DNA of 64,000 bases. Source: UBA5436 sp050951845. Its GTDB lineage: Bacteria; Bacillota; Clostridia; Saccharofermentanales; DTU023. A program made the translations under genes and the position numbers. The stretch spans positions 186,001-250,000 of the forward strand of contig JBMNJV010000006.1 of NCBI GenBank assembly GCA_050951845.1. Reading direction: 5' to 3'. Under the pieces are notes generated by a model. It was not told the origin of the DNA. It searched no databases and saw nothing but the letters and a program-made list of their open reading frames with translations. Every line of letters begins with the position of its first letter. The stretch's first letter is position 1. This document shows, one piece after another, positions 25,963 through 35,680 of the stretch.

Positions 25963-26983
25963 CTTGTTCAATTCTTCCTTTGGCAGTCCGGGTTCTGATA
26001 TCAGATCCTTCAAACATCAGCAGTTGAAAATTTCCGGTAATTCTGCTCTGAATTCTCTCGTCATAATCTTCGGCAAGTTCCGACGGTTTGAGATTGCCGG
26101 TCATAATTACCGGCAAATTCGCATTATAACGATCATCCAATAAAACAATCAGATCAGAATAAGTGTTGAGCAAACCTTTTGCCTCAAGACCGATATCATC
26201 AATGCACAATAATTCAGTTTTATTTATTAAATCAAATTTCCTGTTGACCAAATCCTGTTCTTCAGGATCGGGACTGAAGGTATTGAGCAAAGTTCTGCGC
26301 TGAGCCATTAATTCAAATAACTTGACAGCTTTGATAAAAACCGGATTAACACCTCGCTTGATCAATTCATTAGCTATGCAGGACATTAAAAAAGTTTTTC
26401 CGGTTCCGGTTGTGCCGAACAAATACAAATTTTCCGGATTATCATGGAATTTATCGACATATCTTTTGGCGATCGTGCGTAAACCGCGCATCGCTTCTTG
26501 CGGTGAAAGTTGACCTTGAAAAAACACCGGATTTTTTTGCCTGGAAAAAACATTTAAATCAAAATTGGCAAAGGTCTGATCCGGAGCCGGTAAATAGAGA
26601 TTAGACTGCTGATTTGTTTCGATTAAGGCACGATCGACACAGGAGCAGTAATCACCGTCAACCCAACCCCTGTCGCGACAAATTTTACATTGATATTCAG
26701 GCTCTAAATAATCCGGGGGTATGTTATTTGCAATTAATAATGATTTTAGTTCTTGATCAATCTCGGCTAATTCAAAAGTATTTTGTTCGGCGACTCCGCT
26801 GATTTTATTTCTGATTCGGGCTATTCCCGCCTGAATTTTTTTGTTTTCCAAGTCCTCTATTTCCGGATAAGCTTGATAAATTGAGTTGACCTTATGATCT
26901 CGGACACGTTCCGCTTTTTGTCTTAACAATTCATAATAACGATTCAGGCGTTTTTTAGTATATTGATCAAAATTCCGCATCAT
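25952..26983 (-). CDS. DnaC/DnaI-like helicase-loading ATPase
   Basis: 343 residues. The N-terminal part (1-120) is helical with a probable zinc site (CKIC then CSC, about residues 100-115). The C-terminal AAA+ ATPase has Walker A GTTGTGKT near 200, Walker B LLCIDDIG near 258 and a sensor-1-like MTGN (VIMTGNLKPSEL). This matches primosomal helicase loaders and phage/IS DnaC/IstB relatives; no transposase is nearby, and the DnaD-like gene directly upstream (4-bp ATGA overlap) supports the chromosomal replication role, loading DnaB helicase at oriC and stalled forks. Confidence 0.9.
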   Translation of the reverse strand: MMRNFDQYTKKRLNRYYELLRQKAERVRDHKVNSIYQAYPEIEDLENKKIQAGIARIRNKISGVAEQNTFELAEIDQELKSLLIANNIPPDYLEPEYQCKICRDRGWVDGDYCSCVDRALIETNQQSNLYLPAPDQTFANFDLNVFSRQKNPVFFQGQLSPQEAMRGLRTIAKRYVDKFHDNPENLYLFGTTGTGKTFLMSCIANELIKRGVNPVFIKAVKLFELMAQRRTLLNTFSPDPEEQDLVNRKFDLINKTELLCIDDIGLEAKGLLNTYSDLIVLLDDRYNANLPVIMTGNLKPSELAEDYDERIQSRITGNFQLLMFEGSDIRTRTAKGRIEQDAD

Positions 26984-27990
26984 TCGTCTTTTTCTCCCGC
27001 TTCGGAATAACGCTGAATCAGATCTAAACGATATAATTCTTCTTCAGGAACATCTTGTTCAGCCTGTTCTTTTGTCTTAAGCCGGCGTCTTGCCTGAGCC
27101 GAACCGAATGCTTTTTTTGTCTTGACTGATTGTTGGCGGTGTGCTTTTTGATCCGCTTCAATGGCTGCCACTGTCTTAAATCCCTTTTTATACCATGCAG
27201 TCAGAATTGTATCAATGTACTTAAAACTCGGAGAACCCACGTTGACAGTTTGTGCCATCGCTAAATCTATAATTGCAAAATTGTAACCGTAATCCCTGAT
27301 CCATTTATCGACTAATTCTTCCTGATATTCCGTTAAAAAGCCTTTGATATTTAATTTTTTTCTAATTCGCTGGATTAAAATCTGTCTTTCCTCATAGTTT
27401 TTATAATATTGATGTAATTGACTATAAGTTTTAACGCCGGATTCACCCCAATTTTTAGCAATACCTGAAACATACCCCGGATTTTTTAACATTTGCTTGG
27501 ATCCTGCCTCAGCAAAAATTGCATAAACGACTTCAGGTTCAAATTGATATTGGTTGAACCATTCATCTATTACCGTATAAAATCCCAAAGACATCACACC
27601 TTGAAAGAATGTATCATTAATTTGTTTTACGATCGCTTCTCTTCGCGAAATATCTTGTTCAGATACATTTTCATCGGGTTGACTGCGCAGCAAACTGCGT
27701 TTGATTTCTTTAGCTTTCAGATCAATCAATTCGATATTACCGCTTTGAATTACGATCAGCTGGACTTGTTGCAGTTCAGTCAAAGCTTGTTCAGCTTTGT
27801 TGACACTGATACCGAGTCTCTGGGCAAGGTCCGCCGGTGAAGCTCTACGATTGCCATGTTGAAAAGTCAGAAGCAAAGTTAAATAACAGCGTATTGCATT
27901 TCCGCTCAATTTATTTATATACTCGGTAATGAATAAATCAGGAACCAAAGTATCTGATAGATGCAATGAACTGTTAAAACTTACCTGCAT
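26980..27990 (-). CDS. DnaD/DnaB-type primosomal protein
   Basis: 336 residues. The N-terminal 110 residues look like a winged-helix region (LAQRLGISVNKAEQALTEL). Two DnaD-like (DnaB_2) modules follow: about 145-205 (VVYAIFAEAGSKQ, YVSGIAKNW) and about 215-285 (LTEYQEELVDKWIRDYG, YIDTILTAWYKKG, the YxxxIxxxW-type motif). The tail is basic. In Bacillus DnaD/DnaB prime helicase loading onto DNA, and the next gene is the DnaC-like loader with start and stop overlapping. Only a weak SD (AAAGGG) is seen before ATG 27990. Three short direct repeats lie upstream. Confidence 0.88.
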   Translation of the reverse strand: MQVSFNSSLHLSDTLVPDLFITEYINKLSGNAIRCYLTLLLTFQHGNRRASPADLAQRLGISVNKAEQALTELQQVQLIVIQSGNIELIDLKAKEIKRSLLRSQPDENVSEQDISRREAIVKQINDTFFQGVMSLGFYTVIDEWFNQYQFEPEVVYAIFAEAGSKQMLKNPGYVSGIAKNWGESGVKTYSQLHQYYKNYEERQILIQRIRKKLNIKGFLTEYQEELVDKWIRDYGYNFAIIDLAMAQTVNVGSPSFKYIDTILTAWYKKGFKTVAAIEADQKAHRQQSVKTKKAFGSAQARRRLKTKEQAEQDVPEEELYRLDLIQRYSEAGEKDE

Positions 27991-28065
27991 TTAATGTAGC
28001 CCTTTCCCAGAACAGCGAAATTTAACTGTTATCTGTCAAATTCACTTACCCGCTGAATTCAAATT

Positions 28066-28099
28066 ATCTTGTCTAATTCATATCATCTTGTCGAATTCA
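28066..28099. repeat. Short direct repeats upstream of the DnaD-like gene
   Basis: ATCTTGTCTAATTCA (28066-28080) and ATCTTGTCGAATTCA (28085-28099) at a 19-bp interval, with a third shorter match ATCTGTCAAATTCA at 28031-28044. They sit 40-110 bp before ATG 27990 and could be sites for a regulator. They are not DnaA boxes. Confidence 0.55.
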
Positions 28100-28121
28100 A
28101 AATATTCGTTAAACCCGGAAA

Positions 28122-28155
28122 AAATCCCCGTAACTTCATTTTGCTACGGGGATTT
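28122..28155 (-). terminator. Rho-independent terminator of the PFOR gene
   Basis: Perfect 11-bp stem AAATCCCCGTA / TACGGGGATTT with a 12-nt loop; on the minus strand it runs into TTTTTTCC. About 120-150 nt past the PFOR stop. Confidence 0.88.
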
Positions 28156-28273
28156 ATTATAACATATTTAATATTTTTATTATTTGCCTTTGCAGTTATG
28201 TTTCTGCATTAATAATTATTTTTCAGTGTCGTCTTCAAAATATTTAATTATTCAACACAATCTTGATCAATAC

Positions 28274-31200
28274 TTATTCGGCATCAGCTTTATTAAAATC
28301 TGCTTCCGCCATGCGTACATATACTTGATAGCGTTCTTCGGCAGCCTTGGCAGCTTTTTCGAAGATATCTTCCACTTTCTCTTTATCATATTTTCTGTTC
28401 AGAGCAGTATAACGTACTTCTTTAGTGATAAATTCACGATAATCACGTTTGGGCGGTTTAGATGTAAGTGTAAACGGATTCTCACCTTTTTCGGCTTTTC
28501 TCGGATCATAGTTCCAGAGATGCCAGTAACCGGTTTCGACCGCATCTTTCATTCTGGTTTGTGATAAGGTCAAGCCGCCTCTGATACCGTGTGAGATACA
28601 TGGAGCATAAGCAATGATGATTGAAGGACCGTTATATGCTTCAGCTTCAGCAATCGTTTTTAATGCATGAGCTTGATTTGCTCCCATAGCAATTTGGCCG
28701 ACATAGACATAACCGTAGGTTGTCGCAATCATACCGAGATCTTTCTTCTTGATCGGTTTGCCGCCGGCGGCAAATTCAGCAATTGCACCTAACGGAGTCG
28801 ATTTAGAAGCCTGACCGCCGGTATTGGAATATACTTCGGTATCGAGAACGAAGATATTAATATCTTCACCGGATGCCAAGACATGATCCAAGCCGCCAAA
28901 GCCGATATCGTATGCCCAGCCGTCACCACCGATAATCCAGGATGAACGTTTCATTAAATAATCTTTCAATTCAAGAATTCCGGCGACTAAAGCTTTTGCT
29001 TCATCATTATCTCCGGTATAACCTTCCAGAGCAGCCACCAGATCAGCAGTTGTCTGACGTGTAGCCTCACCGTCATCATAACTGTCAAGCCAGGCTTGTG
29101 CAGCAGCATTAATACTTTCACAAGCATTGAGAGCCATCAGATCTTCAACTTTTTTCGTAGCGCGTTTACGGATTTGTTTTGCACCCATGTGCATACCCAT
29201 TCCATGTTCTGCCGCATCTTCAAAGAGTGAATTAGACCATGCAGGTCCGAATCCGTCTTTATTCTTGGTATATGGTGCCGAAGGTGAAGAAGCGCCCCAA
29301 ATTGAGCTGCAGCCTGTTGCATTGGAGATTTGCATTCTGTCACCGAATAATTGAGTTAAGAGTTTAATATATGGTGTTTCACCACAACCTGCACAAGCAC
29401 CGGAGAACTCAAGTAACGGTTGTTCAAACTGTGAACCCTTAACTGTTGTTTTCTTCATCGGATTTGCTTTATGTGACACGGTCTCTGCATATGCTAAATT
29501 CTCAAGTTCATTCATATGATCATCAATCGGTTCCATTTCCAGAGCTTTAACAGGACATGCAACGGCGCAGACACCGCAGCCTGTACAGTCCAGAACTGAA
29601 ACTTGGATTTTGTATTGGAATTGTTCATACGGTTTGGAACCGCCGATTGTAATGAAGCCTTCCGGTGCAGCAGCTGCTTCTTCTTCATCCAATAAAACAG
29701 GACGAATAACTGCATGCGGACAAACAAATGAACATTGATTACATTGAATACATTTTTCAGGAATCCAATTCGGAATATTAACCGCGATACCGCGTTTTTC
29801 ATATTTGGAAGTACCAAGAGGAATATGACCGTCAACATAATCCATAAACGTTGAAACCGGTAATGAATTTCCTTCCTGACGATTCATCACATCAGCAATA
29901 TTCTGAACGAAATCCGGGGCTTCACGAACCGGTAAGACTGTATCTTCTGCATTTGCCCATTCTGCCGGAACATCAACTTTCTGAACATGTTCAATACCTG
30001 CATCAACTGCGGCATAGTTCATGTTAACGATATCTTCGCCTTTCGAACCGTAGGATTTAACAATCATTTCTTTCATGTATTTGATCGAATCTTCTACCGG
30101 GATAACTTCGGTGATTTTGAAGAATGCAGCCTGACAGATTGTATTAACTCTGGTGCCTAAACCGATTTCAACACCTAAATCAATAGCATTGATCGTATAG
30201 AAATTAATATCATTTTCGGCAATGAAGCGTTTCATTTTGCCCGGTAAGTGTTTTTCCAAATCGGCCAGATCCCATTGTGTATTCAAAAGGAAAGAACCGC
30301 CCGGTTTCAACGGTGTAAGCATGTCATAAGTATTAACATAAGCTTGGTTATGGCAGGCAATAAAGTCAGCTTGATCAACCAAATACGGTGCCCGGATCGG
30401 TTCACTGCCGAAACGCAGGTCGGAGATCGTAATACCGCCTGATTTTTTCGAGTCATAGCTGAAATATGCTTGAGCATACATATCTGTGTGATCGCCGATG
30501 ATTTTAATTGAGTTTTTATTAGCACCAACCGTACCATCTGAACCCAGACCCCAGAAACGTGCTGCAAATGTACCTTCTCTGGCCACGTCAATACTGTCAC
30601 CGAGCGGTAAGGACAGATGTGTCACATCATCGTTAATACCTATGGTAAAGCTGTGTAACGGTGAATCATTGCTCAAGTTTGTATAAACTGCGGCAATTTG
30701 ATCCGGTGTCGTATCTTTGGAACCTAAACCGTAACGACCGCCGACAATAATCGGTGCATTTTCTACACCTTTGAATGCTGCAACTACGTCAAGATAGAGA
30801 GGTTCGCCTTCTGCACCCGGCTCTTTGGTTCGGTCTAAAACTGCTATTTTCTTAACTGATTCGGGAACTGCTTTCAGCAGAAGATCATTTGAGAACGGAC
30901 GATATAAGTAAACGTGTACTACGCCGACCTTACGACCTTTGGCATTGAGATAATCCACAGTTTCACAAACCGTTTCATATACGGAACCCATACAGATAAT
31001 AATTTCTTCTGCATCTTCCGCACCGTAATACATGAACGGCTTATATTCGCGACCGGTTAACTTGCTGATTTCCGCCATATATTCTTCTACAATCGGCAAT
31101 AGATTATTGTAGTATATGTTGGAAGCTTCCCGAGCTTGGAAGTTAATGTCCGGATTTTGAGCCGTACCGCGAATTACAGGATCATTCGGGCTGAGACTGC

Positions 31201-31822
31201 GATTACGGAAAGCCTCAAGCTCATCCCAATCAACCAGTTTGCCTAAATCGTCATAATCTAAAACTTCAATTTTTTGAATTTCATGTGATGTTCTGAAACC
31301 ATCAAAGAAATGGAGGAAAGGCACACGGCCTTTGATTGTTGCTAAATGAGCAATTGCCGCAACTTCATGTGCTTCCTGAACACTGGAGGATGCCAGCATT
31401 GCAAAACCCGTTTGACGACATGCCATTACGTCGGAATGATCACCGAATATTGAAAGAGCTTGTCCTGCAAGTGCTCTGGCAGAGACATGAAATACGCTGG
31501 GTAATAACTCACCGGCTATTTTATACATATTTGGTATCATTAACAACAGACCTTGAGATGCTGTGTAAGTAGTTGTCAATGCACCTGTTGCCAATGAACC
31601 ATGTACGAAACCCGCAGCTCCTGCTTCGGATTGCATTTCAATAACGTCTACAGTCTGTCCGAATATGTTTTTACGTCCCTCTTGAGCCCACTGATCAACA
31701 TAGTCAGCCATGGGTGACGACGGAGTAATAGGGAAAATACCTGCTACTTCGGAAAATGCATATGAAGTATATGCAGCAGCCATGTTCCCGTCCATCGTCA
31801 TAAATTTCTTGTCTTTTGTCAT
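28274..31822 (-). CDS. nifJ: Pyruvate:ferredoxin (flavodoxin) oxidoreductase
   Basis: 1182 residues, the length of single-chain homodimeric PFOR. Oxidises pyruvate with CoA to acetyl-CoA and CO2, reducing ferredoxin, in anaerobic metabolism. From the N-terminus: pyrimidine-binding domain (GIFPITPSSPMADYVDQW near 28), the following domains, a two-cluster ferredoxin insert (CIQCNQCSFVCP near 690 and CTGCGVCAVACP near 745), a further CAGCGETPY cluster site near 815, and the TPP-Mg motif (GDGWAYDIGFGGLDHVL, then EVYSNTGGQASKS) near 965-1010. SD AAAGGAG precedes ATG 31822. Single-gene transcript with a good terminator; follows gpmI and pgk-tpiA on the same strand. Confidence 0.97.
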   Translation of the reverse strand: MTKDKKFMTMDGNMAAAYTSYAFSEVAGIFPITPSSPMADYVDQWAQEGRKNIFGQTVDVIEMQSEAGAAGFVHGSLATGALTTTYTASQGLLLMIPNMYKIAGELLPSVFHVSARALAGQALSIFGDHSDVMACRQTGFAMLASSSVQEAHEVAAIAHLATIKGRVPFLHFFDGFRTSHEIQKIEVLDYDDLGKLVDWDELEAFRNRSLSPNDPVIRGTAQNPDINFQAREASNIYYNNLLPIVEEYMAEISKLTGREYKPFMYYGAEDAEEIIICMGSVYETVCETVDYLNAKGRKVGVVHVYLYRPFSNDLLLKAVPESVKKIAVLDRTKEPGAEGEPLYLDVVAAFKGVENAPIIVGGRYGLGSKDTTPDQIAAVYTNLSNDSPLHSFTIGINDDVTHLSLPLGDSIDVAREGTFAARFWGLGSDGTVGANKNSIKIIGDHTDMYAQAYFSYDSKKSGGITISDLRFGSEPIRAPYLVDQADFIACHNQAYVNTYDMLTPLKPGGSFLLNTQWDLADLEKHLPGKMKRFIAENDINFYTINAIDLGVEIGLGTRVNTICQAAFFKITEVIPVEDSIKYMKEMIVKSYGSKGEDIVNMNYAAVDAGIEHVQKVDVPAEWANAEDTVLPVREAPDFVQNIADVMNRQEGNSLPVSTFMDYVDGHIPLGTSKYEKRGIAVNIPNWIPEKCIQCNQCSFVCPHAVIRPVLLDEEEAAAAPEGFITIGGSKPYEQFQYKIQVSVLDCTGCGVCAVACPVKALEMEPIDDHMNELENLAYAETVSHKANPMKKTTVKGSQFEQPLLEFSGACAGCGETPYIKLLTQLFGDRMQISNATGCSSIWGASSPSAPYTKNKDGFGPAWSNSLFEDAAEHGMGMHMGAKQIRKRATKKVEDLMALNACESINAAAQAWLDSYDDGEATRQTTADLVAALEGYTGDNDEAKALVAGILELKDYLMKRSSWIIGGDGWAYDIGFGGLDHVLASGEDINIFVLDTEVYSNTGGQASKSTPLGAIAEFAAGGKPIKKKDLGMIATTYGYVYVGQIAMGANQAHALKTIAEAEAYNGPSIIIAYAPCISHGIRGGLTLSQTRMKDAVETGYWHLWNYDPRKAEKGENPFTLTSKPPKRDYREFITKEVRYTALNRKYDKEKVEDIFEKAAKAAEERYQVYVRMAEADFNKADAE

Positions 31823-31993
31823 AAGTTCTCTCCTTTTGACTAAAAATTATAACTAAATTCAATTGTTTTTATACACATTGTATTATATCATATTTCAACT
31901 ATTTACATATTTAGATACTATTATGCTTTTATACACTTTTAAGCTGAATAATCTGGCTTCAACTACAAAATATTTCGTTCCGTTTTTATTCTT

Positions 31994-33556
31994 CTACTTC
32001 CTGATAATCAAACTTTCACCGGTCATTTCAACAGGTTGTTCAAGTCCCATCAAATCCAGCATAGTCGGTGCAAGATCTGCCAAGCGACCGCCGGATTTCA
32101 ATTCTATATCGTCTTTGCCGACCACAATTAATTGCACCGGAAAAGTTGTATGAGCTGTAAAAATTTCTTTAGTTACAGGATCTACCATCTGTTCACAGTT
32201 TCCGTGATCGGCAGTCAATAAAGCAATTCCGCCCATTGCCAGGATCTTTTCAACTACTTTACCCACACAATCATCAACCGCTTCAACCGCGGCAACTGCA
32301 GCCTCAAACACTCCCGTGTGACCTACCATATCACCGTTTGCATAGTTGCAGATAATCGTGTCATATTTATCTGAATCAAGACGTTTCAACAATTCTTCGG
32401 TAATATCATAAGCACTCATCTCCGGCTTTAAGTCATATGTCGCGACCTTAGGTGAAGGCAGTAATGCTCTGTCTTCTCCGGGATATTCTTTTTCAATACC
32501 GCCATTAAAGAAAAATGTGACATGAGGATATTTTTCCGTTTCAGCAATACGTAATTGAGTAAGACCCAGCCCCGATACATATTCACCATAGGTGTTTTCC
32601 AAAACTTCCGGTCCGTAAGCAACTTCAAATTTCGGAAATTCATAAAAGTTCTTATGGTATTCGGTCATCGTCACATAGTACAGATCCAAGTGTCCGGTCT
32701 TTAATTCAAATTCGGCAAATCCCGGTTCTTTCAAAGCTCTGGTTAATTCACGCGCCCGATCCGGACGGAAATTATAGAAAATAACACTGTCATTATTTTG
32801 AATCGGTCCTACAGGATCACCGGCCTGGTCAACAATCGTCGTCGGAATTATAAATTCATCGGTTACACCTTCTGCATAAGAATCCTGCAAGACCTGAACC
32901 GGATCAGTACCGGTTTTCGCGGCACAACTGGTAATTGCATCATATGCTTGTACAACGCGTTCCCAACGGTTGTCGCGATCCATCGCATAATAACGGCCGC
33001 TGACCGAAGCAATTGCACCGATACCTGTTTCGGAAATTTTCTCCAGTAATTCTTGCGTATAACCTACTCCTGCCGTAGTCGGAACATCACGACCGTCATA
33101 AAAACAATGCACATATACTTTGTCCAAACCATGATCTTTCGCCATTTGCAATAAGGCATATAAATGTTTTTGGTGACTGTGCACTCCCCCGTCGGATAAT
33201 AAACCTAACAAATGCAGGGCAGACTGATTTTGCTTCGCATATTCCAAGGCGTTAATCAGAGCTTGATTTTGGAAAAAGCTTTTGTCCTCAATTGTTCTGC
33301 TGATTCTGCTTAAATCTTGATAAACAACACGTCCGGCGCCGATATTCATATGACCGACTTCAGAATTGCCCATCTGACCATCCGGTAAACCGACATCCTG
33401 ACCGGAGGTTTTTATGTTTGTATTCGGCCATTCAGCCCGGTATTTATCCAAATTGGGCGTTTTCGCCGTATATACCGCATTATTCTCCGTATTATCATTG
33501 ATACCGATACCGTCTAAAACAAAAAGAGCAACCGGTCTTTGTTTGATCTCTATCAT
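31994..33556 (-). CDS. gpmI: 2,3-bisphosphoglycerate-independent phosphoglycerate mutase
   Basis: 520 residues, normal for the manganese-dependent iPGM of the alkaline phosphatase superfamily. Interconverts 3- and 2-phosphoglycerate. LFVLDGIGI near the N-terminus holds metal ligands, MGNSEVGHMNIGAGR near residue 60 holds the phosphoserine, CFYDGRDVPTTAG and SGRYYAMDRDNRW near 150-190 bind substrate, and TADHGNCEQM plus AHTT near 460-485 complete the metal site. SD AAGGAG precedes ATG 33556. It lies downstream of pgk-tpiA, with a strong hairpin between them that would limit read-through. Confidence 0.97.
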   Translation of the reverse strand: MIEIKQRPVALFVLDGIGINDNTENNAVYTAKTPNLDKYRAEWPNTNIKTSGQDVGLPDGQMGNSEVGHMNIGAGRVVYQDLSRISRTIEDKSFFQNQALINALEYAKQNQSALHLLGLLSDGGVHSHQKHLYALLQMAKDHGLDKVYVHCFYDGRDVPTTAGVGYTQELLEKISETGIGAIASVSGRYYAMDRDNRWERVVQAYDAITSCAAKTGTDPVQVLQDSYAEGVTDEFIIPTTIVDQAGDPVGPIQNNDSVIFYNFRPDRARELTRALKEPGFAEFELKTGHLDLYYVTMTEYHKNFYEFPKFEVAYGPEVLENTYGEYVSGLGLTQLRIAETEKYPHVTFFFNGGIEKEYPGEDRALLPSPKVATYDLKPEMSAYDITEELLKRLDSDKYDTIICNYANGDMVGHTGVFEAAVAAVEAVDDCVGKVVEKILAMGGIALLTADHGNCEQMVDPVTKEIFTAHTTFPVQLIVVGKDDIELKSGGRLADLAPTMLDLMGLEQPVEMTGESLIIRK

Positions 33557-33597
33557 TAAATAAACTCCTTAAGATTGAAAAAATAATAAATAATTAA

Positions 33598-33663
33598 GGG
33601 GTTGTTTCAGAATTTTGAGCCCGGCAAATTTCGATTTGTTTCTCTCCGGTTCTGAAGCACCCC
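33598..33663 (-). terminator. Large hairpin terminator after pgk-tpiA
   Basis: A 66-nt structure: outer stem GGGGTGCTTCAGAA / TTCTGAAACAACCCC, inner CCGG pairs and a CAAAT / ATTTG stem, followed on the minus strand by TTAATTATTTATTATTTTTTC. Confidence 0.75.
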
Positions 33664-33674
33664 TGCAGCTGTTG

Positions 33675-35621
33675 TTATGCTAAACAAATAACACTGAAAT
33701 CTTGAGGTTTTAATGATGCACCGCCCACTAAACCTCCGTCAATATCCGGTTGGGCAAACAAGCCTGCGGCATTTCCGGCATTGACTGATCCGCCATATTG
33801 AATTCTTAATTCTGAAGCAATTTCCGGACCATATAATTCGGAAACTAATTCCCTGATATAAGCGCAAACTTCTTGTGCTTGTTCATCAGAAGCGGTTTTG
33901 CCCGTACCGATCGCCCAAATCGGCTCATAGGCAATTGTAATAAATCCCATTTTTTCGGCAGGAATATCTTTCAAACCGTTGATAATCTGTTCTTTGATCC
34001 AAGCGAAAGTTTCACCTGCTTCACGTTGTTCCAAACTTTCACCACAACAAATAATCGGTCTCACACCCCAATTAAGAGCTGCTTTTGCTTTCAAATTTAC
34101 TGTTTGATCTGTTTCTGCGAAATATTCACGACGCTCCGAATGGCCGATAATTACATATGGTACACCCATATAGGCCAGCATTTTTGCCGATACTTCGCCT
34201 GTATAGGCACCGTTATCTTCGAAATGACAATTCTGAGCAGCGATCTTGATATTACTGTATGCCGTAACTTCCAGAGCTTTTGCCAGTGCAGTAAAGGGAA
34301 CACCGATTGCAATCGTGGAATCGGCCTCTTTAACCAAAGGTAATAATTCACTCAATAATTTTTCCGCATCGGCAGGAACACCGGCATTCATTTTCCAGTT
34401 ACCTGCTGCAAAGGTTTTACGTCCTTCACCACCGTCTAACAGACAATCCAAGCCGGGTAAAACCTTGCCTTCAAGTAGTTCTAAAGATGCTCCGCCACCG
34501 GTTGAAATATGTGTAACTTGATCTGCAAAACCCATCAACTCAACCGCCGCCGCGGAATCACCGCCGCCTACGATACTGATCGCATCGGAATTTGCTAAAG
34601 CTTCAGCAATAGCTCTGGTTCCTTTGGCAAATTCTTCAAATTCAAAAACACCCATCGGACCGTTCCAAACCACGGTACCTGCTGTTTTGACTGCTTCCGA
34701 GAATTTTTCGACGGTTTTCGGTCCGATATCAAGACCCATCTTATCAGCCGGCATCGCCTCAACATCAACGATCTCATATGCTGCATCTGCCGCAAAGTCT
34801 GATGCCGCAACTGTATCAACCGGTAATAACAGATTGACATTTTGTGCTGCAGCTTCTTCCAATAACGATTTTGCCAAATCAAGTTTATCCTCTTCGCATA
34901 ACGAGGTGCCTATTTCAAGTCCCTGAGCTTTTAAGAAAGTAAATGCCATACCGCCACCGATGATCAGAGTTTCCACTTGCGGTAAGAGATTGCGGATTAC
35001 ACCGATTTTGTCGGATACTTTGGCACCACCCAATATTGCTACAAAAGGTTGTTTCGGATCAGAGATTGCCTTGCCCATTACATCGATCTCTTTTTGGATC
35101 AGATAACCTGCATATGCCGGTAAATAATTTGCAACGCCTGCAGTTGAAGCATGTGCACGATGTGCGGTTCCGAAAGCATCATTCACATATATATCAGCCA
35201 TACTTGCCAGTTCTCTGGCGAAAGCAGGATCATTCTTGGTTTCTTCAGCTTGATAACGTAAGTTCTCCAACATCATTACTTCGCCTGCTTGCAAATTTTC
35301 AGCCTTGGCTTTTGCGTCTTCACCGACCACATCCGCTGCTAAAACTACTTCCTGTTCCAAATATTCACTCAAACGATCTGCTGCAGGTTTCATTGACAGT
35401 TTCGGATCAAAGCCTTTCGGTCTTCCGAGATGTGACATCAAAATAACTTTTGCTTTGTTCTCAACCAAATATTGAATTGTCGGCAAAGCAGCTCTGATTC
35501 TTTTATCATCAGTTATTTCACCTGTTTGTTTATCCAGAGGAACATTAAAGTCTACTCTGACAATAACTTTTTTGTTCTGTAAAGATACATCTTCAATGTT
35601 TTTCTTTTTTCTTTTGGCCAT
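33675..35621 (-). CDS. pgk-tpiA: Fused phosphoglycerate kinase / triose-phosphate isomerase
   Basis: 648 residues from ATG 35621 (MAKRKKKNIEDV), chosen because AAGGGG lies 6-8 bases upstream; an in-frame GTG three codons earlier lies within that SD. Residues 1 to about 400 are PGK: VIVRVDFNVPLD, SHLGRPKG, GGAKVSDKIGVI, WNGPMGVFE and GGGDSAAAV are all present. From about 402 (RKTFAAGNWKMNAG) to the end is TIM: K in GNWKMN, H in IGHSERREYF and E in AYEPIWAIGTGKTA form its active site. There is no stop or start between them, only a short DGGEG link. PGK-TIM fusions are known, for example in Thermotoga, but most Clostridia have separate genes. Both activities look intact. Confidence 0.97.
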   Translation of the reverse strand: MAKRKKKNIEDVSLQNKKVIVRVDFNVPLDKQTGEITDDKRIRAALPTIQYLVENKAKVILMSHLGRPKGFDPKLSMKPAADRLSEYLEQEVVLAADVVGEDAKAKAENLQAGEVMMLENLRYQAEETKNDPAFARELASMADIYVNDAFGTAHRAHASTAGVANYLPAYAGYLIQKEIDVMGKAISDPKQPFVAILGGAKVSDKIGVIRNLLPQVETLIIGGGMAFTFLKAQGLEIGTSLCEEDKLDLAKSLLEEAAAQNVNLLLPVDTVAASDFAADAAYEIVDVEAMPADKMGLDIGPKTVEKFSEAVKTAGTVVWNGPMGVFEFEEFAKGTRAIAEALANSDAISIVGGGDSAAAVELMGFADQVTHISTGGGASLELLEGKVLPGLDCLLDGGEGRKTFAAGNWKMNAGVPADAEKLLSELLPLVKEADSTIAIGVPFTALAKALEVTAYSNIKIAAQNCHFEDNGAYTGEVSAKMLAYMGVPYVIIGHSERREYFAETDQTVNLKAKAALNWGVRPIICCGESLEQREAGETFAWIKEQIINGLKDIPAEKMGFITIAYEPIWAIGTGKTASDEQAQEVCAYIRELVSELYGPEIASELRIQYGGSVNAGNAAGLFAQPDIDGGLVGGASLKPQDFSVICLA

Positions 35622-35648
35622 AGCAAGCACCCCTTATTCTATTATCTA

Positions 35649-35670
35649 TGTTACAATCTATACTGTAATA
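35649..35670. promoter_or_regulatory. Inverted repeat between promoter and start of pgk-tpiA
   Basis: TGTTACA (35649-35655) and TGTAATA (35664-35670) form an inverted repeat with an 8-bp spacer, downstream of the -10 and upstream of the SD. A possible operator for a glycolytic regulator; no known consensus (Rex, CcpA) is matched. Confidence 0.35.
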
Positions 35671-35680
35671 ATCTTAAATT

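Noticed and set aside
25952..26983. Transposon-associated IstB protein
   Set aside because: No IstA, terminal repeats or other mobile element features; overlap with the DnaD-like gene favours a chromosomal helicase loader.
31863..32153. Small plus-strand open frame with hydrophobic N-terminus at the start of PFOR / end of gpmI
   Set aside because: It overlaps the gpmI coding end antisense, lacks an SD and shows no recognisable domain.
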